A stretch of 8,880 nucleotides of DNA from Gemmatimonadales bacterium UBA4456 (GTDB taxonomy: Bacteria > Gemmatimonadota > Gemmatimonadetes > Longimicrobiales > Gaopeijiaceae), in NCBI GenBank assembly GCA_002390225.1, contig DGOW01000049.1:1-8880 (forward strand). Reading direction: 5' to 3'. The translations under genes and the position numbers were made by a program. The notes below the pieces were generated by a model. It searched no databases. It had not been told where the DNA came from and saw only the letters and a list, made by a program, of their open reading frames with translations. This document shows, one piece after another, positions 4,805-8,880 of the stretch; the first letter of the stretch is position 1, and every line of letters begins with the position of its first letter.

Positions 4805-7519
4805 TTAGGACATGGGGCGATCGTCGGTTGCCCCATAGTAGACGCTGTTGAAGAGAAAGCCGAAGGTGCCGTGGGACTGAGCACGGAAGGTGATTTTCGG
4901 TCCAAAGATGAAGATCTTGCCCTGCCCGTAGTCCGCCTCGAGTGCGCCGACTCCGTTTTCCAGGTAACGCTCACCCCAGGCCCAGCCGCTCCGCAGCGGA
5001 TTAGCCGTGTCGTACCAGCCGATGGTCCTGACCCCCTGAGCCTCCGCACCCGCCGCGAGCGAGAAGGTCGGTGAGTGGCTGAAAAGAACGTCGGTGCGTC
5101 CGTCGAAACCGTGCGTCAATGGACTCACGTGCTCAACCTTCATGTCCAGCACGGATCCGGGCGTGAAGTACTGCTCCCGGCTCAGCGGACGGCCGTCCTC
5201 CATAAGGTGATTCTGGACCGGCAACCCGGCATGGTACGCCAGATTCGCTGAAGAACCGATGGCGATCGCAGCCCCGCCCTCACGAACGAAGTCGAGAATC
5301 GGAGGGATCGACACTTCCGCGGTCATGCGCCCCATGCGGCTACGGTACTCGTCCGGCACTGTAGCCGGATCTGGCCCACGGTTCCCGAAGAAGCCAACCC
5401 GCCCGCCGCCGTCGACCGCCGGAATCGCACCGTCGTCGAACAGCAGTACGTCGTACTCGTCCAGATCGCCTTGATCGAAGTCAGGCGGGAAGAGCACGTC
5501 GAAGTCGAACTCGAAGTCCTCGAGGATCATACGGGTCCAACCAGACGGCATCGAGCCGCCGTACTGGTCCCACAGCGCGATCTTCACGGGCTCCAGCTGC
5601 ATCGCGTTACCCGACGGACGATCACGCACGCCTACGAAGTTGAGCCCCTTCTCATCGGCGAGCTGCTGAATGAGGTCGCGGTCGGCCTCCAGATAGAACG
5701 CACCAGCCGGGAAGGCCTGTCCCCCCGCGGTGATCTCGTCCGTATACCACCATGCTTCGTCACCGGCGGCCAGGGTACGGTTGACGGCGACAAACGCGTC
5801 GTTGATGTGGTCGACTACGTAACCGCGAGCCCCATCCGCACTCGCCACGACCCCGGCAGGCGGAGCCTCGATGATGTCCGATACCATCTCGAACGGGCCA
5901 TCGAAACCCTCCATCACACGGTCAAACTCGATTCCCATCTGCCACGCCAACGTCCATCCCGTGTTGTCGTACGGCGCGGTCGGCGGGGCACCCGGAAAGG
6001 CGAAGTCGTTCGGGTGCTGCTGCTTCTCGAACATGTCGAGCACGTGCGGCCGAAACGCCTGATCGCCCTTCACGACATAGGAGCCCGCCGGGTAGCTCGT
6101 CCCTGCAACTATGAACTCGCGGGTCGCGCGATGCACATCGACGCCGTTGTAGAGCAGCGTGTTGACGAACTTGGTCGCCGTCGGGAAGTCCCGTTGATTC
6201 TGCGGAATAATGAAGCCTCGAGGATCCCGGTCAGCCGGGGCACGAAGAATCCGCTCCCAATCGTCGCGATTTCCACGATCCATCGCCTCGGCCGCGGCAT
6301 CGATTTCGAACGGGAGGGTCGTCCACGAGTCGGTGTTGCCGCGCTCGATAGAGTTCTGACCCATATGCCAGATATTGAACAGCAGGTGATCCGCGTTGCG
6401 CGAGGCATAATCGAGGACTGCCCAGTTCGCCGTCTGCGAGTATTCGACCGACTGACGGAAATGCCACGGTCCAGGCTCGACCGGAAGCGGGATGTCCGCC
6501 TTCGGCATCTGGCGCTCAGGAATGAACGGTATCTCGATGGGCGTGGGATGCCCGATTGTCTCCGTGAGCAGCCCGATCATGTTCTTGAAGTACGGCGTGG
6601 TCCGCAGGCCGCCGTTCCACCACGTCGAGTACGAGGCCCCGGAACGCATGGTCGTGCCGCCCTTGCCCTCGAGCACGAACCGCTGATGCATGGCCGATCC
6701 GACCCGGTCGAGCGATGTGATAATGAGCGGGTCTAGGTAGTGGTTCGGCGGATCCCGGAACGGCGGCGCAAACATCACCGTACCCTGCGGGCCCGTCTGG
6801 TGGTGATTGTACACGATCTGCGGGAACCACTCGCGGTACATCGAGCGGTTCATGTTCTGCGTCTCGGCCAGCGCAGCCATGTAGAAGTCACGGTTGTTGT
6901 CGTGGCCTGCATACTTGTTGTAGAGCACAGGGACACCGAAGGTCGACCGTGCCATTGGATCGTCGATTCGCATGTACCAGTCGGAGACCAGCGTCATGCC
7001 ATCCGGGTTCGCGTGCGTCGCAAGAATGACGACATCGTCCAGAATCCGAGTCGTCTCCGAGTCCGTGTACTCATTCAGTCGGTAGATCATCTCGGTCAGT
7101 TGAGCAGCACCGAGAACCTCGGTCGCATGCAGCCCCCCATCGATCCAGATGATCGCCTTGCCTTCCTCAGCAAGCTGCTGCGCTTCTCCTCGACTCACGC
7201 CCTCCGACTTGGCGAGTCGGCGGCTGATCTCCCTGTAACGGTCGAGGTTCGCGTGGTTCGCAGGAGATGTGATGATCGCCTGGAACTGTGGGCGGCCGTC
7301 TTCCGTGAATCCGAGGGTGTCAAGCACCATTCGATCGGATTCGTTGGTGAGCTGGATGACGTACTCATGCATCCGCTCGTAGTTGAAAAGCACATAGTCA
7401 GCGCCAACTTCATGTGCAAAAAAGTCTTGTGGCGGCGTGACGCGCTGCTGCGCGGAGACCGGGGCGACCCCGAAAGTCGCCAAGGCTGCTATCGAAAGAC
7501 GAACAAAGAGCTTCTGCAT
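4805..7519 (-). CDS. Secreted M14-family zinc carboxypeptidase with extra C-terminal domains
   Basis: A 904-residue exported metallopeptidase. A Sec signal peptide (basic MQKLFVR, hydrophobic core, cleavage near VSA-Q at 23/24) is followed by an M14 catalytic domain at about 40-345. Zinc ligands are H131 and E134 in GGLHATE, with the third His in NHHQTG (H239 or H240). Substrate-binding signatures are HANPDG (169-174) and NNRD (208-211), and the likely catalytic Glu is E320 in LLTETIG. It should cleave residues from peptide C-termini, or act on related amide substrates, in the periplasm or outside the cell. Residues 440-640 hold a repeated alpha/beta module. About 645-895 look like a GATase1/ThuA-type flavodoxin-like domain (VKIALWDQ, YDVLLFDDG, IGSSANLAY, GKIFIFGP). 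At 904 residues it is far longer than pancreatic-type carboxypeptidases. The ATG at 7519 has GGAG 8 nt upstream. It is divergent from the LVIVD-type gene. Confidence 0.92.
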   Translation of the reverse strand: MQKLFVRLSIAALATFGVAPVSAQQRVTPPQDFFAHEVGADYVLFNYERMHEYVIQLTNESDRMVLDTLGFTEDGRPQFQAIITSPANHANLDRYREISRRLAKSEGVSRGEAQQLAEEGKAIIWIDGGLHATEVLGAAQLTEMIYRLNEYTDSETTRILDDVVILATHANPDGMTLVSDWYMRIDDPMARSTFGVPVLYNKYAGHDNNRDFYMAALAETQNMNRSMYREWFPQIVYNHHQTGPQGTVMFAPPFRDPPNHYLDPLIITSLDRVGSAMHQRFVLEGKGGTTMRSGASYSTWWNGGLRTTPYFKNMIGLLTETIGHPTPIEIPFIPERQMPKADIPLPVEPGPWHFRQSVEYSQTANWAVLDYASRNADHLLFNIWHMGQNSIERGNTDSWTTLPFEIDAAAEAMDRGNRDDWERILRAPADRDPRGFIIPQNQRDFPTATKFVNTLLYNGVDVHRATREFIVAGTSYPAGSYVVKGDQAFRPHVLDMFEKQQHPNDFAFPGAPPTAPYDNTGWTLAWQMGIEFDRVMEGFDGPFEMVSDIIEAPPAGVVASADGARGYVVDHINDAFVAVNRTLAAGDEAWWYTDEITAGGQAFPAGAFYLEADRDLIQQLADEKGLNFVGVRDRPSGNAMQLEPVKIALWDQYGGSMPSGWTRMILEDFEFDFDVLFPPDFDQGDLDEYDVLLFDDGAIPAVDGGGRVGFFGNRGPDPATVPDEYRSRMGRMTAEVSIPPILDFVREGGAAIAIGSSANLAYHAGLPVQNHLMEDGRPLSREQYFTPGSVLDMKVEHVSPLTHGFDGRTDVLFSHSPTFSLAAGAEAQGVRTIGWYDTANPLRSGWAWGERYLENGVGALEADYGQGKIFIFGPKITFRAQSHGTFGFLFNSVYYGATDDRPMS

Positions 7520-7543
7520 GGGACATGCTCCAGATCAGCGGCT

Positions 7544-7564
7544 GTGCGAGCACGAAACTCGCAC
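7544..7564. promoter_or_regulatory. Perfect 7-bp inverted repeat between two divergent exported-protein genes
   Basis: GTGCGAG (7544-7550) and CTCGCAC (7558-7564) are perfect inverted arms with a 7-nt spacer, 25-45 nt upstream of the M14 start codon and 67 nt before the start of the LVIVD-type gene. The spacing resembles an operator for a dimeric regulator that could act on both genes. It could instead fold as a hairpin in the M14 5'-UTR. No clear -35/-10 pair was found in this 111-bp region. Confidence 0.4.
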
Positions 7565-7618
7565 CTTGCTCCATAAGGCCCGGGCCGGCGAGGTTGCCCG
7601 ATCAGGTCGGTCATCACC

Positions 7619-7623
7619 GAGGG
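7619..7623 (+). promoter_or_regulatory. Ribosome-binding site of the Ig-like/LVIVD gene
   Basis: GAGGG lies 7 nt before the ATG at 7631. A second purine run, GGGG at 7625-7628, lies too close to serve. This site decides the start. The next in-phase start-like codons fall inside the signal peptide and would truncate it. Confidence 0.55.
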
Positions 7624-7630
7624 TGGGGTA

Positions 7631-8880
7631 ATGTATAGAAACGCGCATGGGATTCGTCTGTTGAACGGGAGCGCATTGCTCATCGGGGCACTGTTGTGTT
7701 CAGCGGTGTTGATTCCGCAGCTGGCAGCTGCCCAGACGAGCCAACTGCGTCTCGTCGCGGAGCCTGCCTCCGTCGAGGTGATCGTCGGTCGATCTGCGCC
7801 CCTGACCGTTCAGGTACTCGACTCGTCCGGACAGGTTGTGGATGTAGCTGTGCGGTTCGCCGCGCCGCGAGGTGCCCTGCGGGTCAGAGACGGGAGCGTG
7901 CAGGGAATGGAGGCAGGGACGTATGAGATCGTGGCCACCGCCGCGCTCGGTCCCGACGCCTCAGCCACCGCAGAGCCACTCACGATCCCGGTCACAGTCG
8001 CGTGGCCGCCTGTGGCCAGACTAGACGTGCACGCGTCGGCCGATCGGATCTTCGTCGGCACGACGGTCACGCACTCTGCCGACGCATATCATGCAGACGA
8101 GACACGCCGCCCGGGTGCTGTCGTGACCTGGATGAGCTCTGCTCCGCACGTTGCGAGCGTCGATCGCTGGGGCACGCTGACTGCATACGGAGAGGGCGCC
8201 GTAACACTGACGGCAACGTTCGAGGCCGTCACATCCACCCGGTCGTACGCCGTCGAGGCCTTCCCTGCCGATCGCCTGAGCATCGGCGGAGGTGCCGAGA
8301 CGGCCCGCACGGGAGACGTACTTCATTTCCAGGCCACCGGTACCATCGGTGAGCAGGCGTTGGACACGCTACCCGTTACGTGGGCATACACCTTCGTCCC
8401 GGACGATTCCATTCGTGCGCCCGGCGCATCGGCCGTGGTGGAAGATGGGGCGTTCGTCGCTGAGGTACCCGGGCGCTATACGGTCCTCGCGATGTCAGGC
8501 CCGCTGGTGGCCCGCGCAACGGTCCTGGTTCATGGCCGTGACGCCGTCCAAGAGATCGAGCTTCAGGGTCGTGGTTCGGTCTCGAACACCCACACCTCTG
8601 ACCTCTGGGTCTTCGAAGGCATCGACGGACGCGATTACGCGGTCACCGGCACCTGGGCCGCGAACGGGTGGGCGTTCTTCTGGGATGTGACCGACCCCGG
8701 CAACATCGTAAAGGCCGACTCGATCCAGGTGGACGCCCGTACCGTCAACGACGTGAAGGTGTCACCGAACGGCCGCTATGCTGCGCTCTCCCGAGAGGGT
8801 GCGTCTAACCGCCGGAACGGGGTCGTGATCCTCGACATGACAGACCCGGCCCATCCGGTCGTTGCGTCGACGTTCGACTC
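7631..8880 (+). CDS. Exported protein with Ig-like (BIG2-type) domains and LVIVD-type repeats (3' end outside window)
   Basis: The frame is open for 416 codons to the window edge, with no stop. The N-terminus is a Sec signal peptide: MYRNAHGIR, a hydrophobic core to about residue 30, and probable cleavage after AAA at 34. The only Cys in the core lacks a proper lipobox. Residues about 40-125 look like an Ig-like beta-sandwich (AEPASVEVIVGRSAPLTVQV). About 130-210 fit a BIG2 domain: VVTWMSSAPHVASVDRWGTL, then GEGAVTLTA. About 213-300 is a third beta-sandwich (VTWAYTF, GRYTVLA). From about 320 the sequence changes to LVIVD/beta-propeller repeats: WDVTDPGNIVKADSIQVD, NDVKVSPNGRYAALSREG, and GVVILDMTDPAHPVVASTF. 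Such proteins are exported or surface-associated, with roles mostly unproven; binding or scaffolding is likely. The ATG at 7631 has GAGGG 7 nt upstream. It is divergent from the secreted M14 peptidase. Confidence 0.88.
   Translation, partial: MYRNAHGIRLLNGSALLIGALLCSAVLIPQLAAAQTSQLRLVAEPASVEVIVGRSAPLTVQVLDSSGQVVDVAVRFAAPRGALRVRDGSVQGMEAGTYEIVATAALGPDASATAEPLTIPVTVAWPPVARLDVHASADRIFVGTTVTHSADAYHADETRRPGAVVTWMSSAPHVASVDRWGTLTAYGEGAVTLTATFEAVTSTRSYAVEAFPADRLSIGGGAETARTGDVLHFQATGTIGEQALDTLPVTWAYTFVPDDSIRAPGASAVVEDGAFVAEVPGRYTVLAMSGPLVARATVLVHGRDAVQEIELQGRGSVSNTHTSDLWVFEGIDGRDYAVTGTWAANGWAFFWDVTDPGNIVKADSIQVDARTVNDVKVSPNGRYAALSREGASNRRNGVVILDMTDPAHPVVASTFD

Noticed and set aside
5471..6736. A 421-codon open frame on the + strand opposite the M14 gene
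   Set aside because: It lies wholly antisense to a gene with intact catalytic motifs. Its product is Arg/Val/His-rich with no fold-like pattern, which is the usual shadow of GC-rich codon bias.
6740..7576. A 278-codon open frame on the + strand opposite the 5' half of the M14 gene
   Set aside because: It is antisense to the zinc-binding region and signal peptide of M14. Its product is low-complexity and basic, with no recognisable motif.

Overview
The window looks like a GC-rich, diderm (Gram-negative type) bacterial chromosome. The evidence is an outer-membrane beta-barrel ending in Trp, a complete Mla-type lipid-transport operon, and two exported proteins with Sec-type signal peptides. The barrel's C-terminus, the large M14 zinc carboxypeptidase and the Ig-like/LVIVD-repeat exported protein resemble what Gemmatimonadota and related phyla carry. 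That placement rests on protein style only and is an inference. Coding density is high, and no RNA gene, insertion sequence, CRISPR array or phage gene was seen.

Layout, left to right. The 3' end of a BamA/D15-like outer-membrane barrel gene (+) enters from the left edge and stops at 916. A strong hairpin follows in the 135-bp convergent gap. Next, on the minus strand, is a tightly packed three-gene operon read right to left: mlaE permease, mlaF ATPase, mlaD MCE protein. The gaps are 8 nt and 1 nt. A 172-bp divergent intergenic region with two overlapping perfect inverted repeats and a small hairpin separates mlaE from a classical NADP-type short-chain dehydrogenase/reductase (+). This gene converges, across about 220 bp, on a 904-residue secreted M14 carboxypeptidase with extra C-terminal domains (-). 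A 111-bp divergent region with a perfect 7-bp inverted repeat separates that gene from a large exported protein (+) with Ig-like (BIG2-type) domains leading into LVIVD-type repeats. That last gene runs off the right edge and is open for 416 codons.

How the genes fit together. MlaE, MlaF and MlaD form an inner-membrane ABC machine that moves phospholipids between the inner and outer membranes. No mlaB (STAS protein) or mlaC (periplasmic carrier) is present beside them. The barrel gene also concerns the outer membrane but is a separate transcription unit. The M14 peptidase and the LVIVD protein are both exported and share one divergent control region, so co-regulation is possible. The SDR is not obviously linked to either group. 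I found no convincing undescribed system. The points most worth a second look are the palindromes in the two divergent promoter regions, the non-ATG start of mlaE with coding-like sequence upstream, the Mla set lacking B and C, and the internal duplication and C-terminal domain of the M14 protein.
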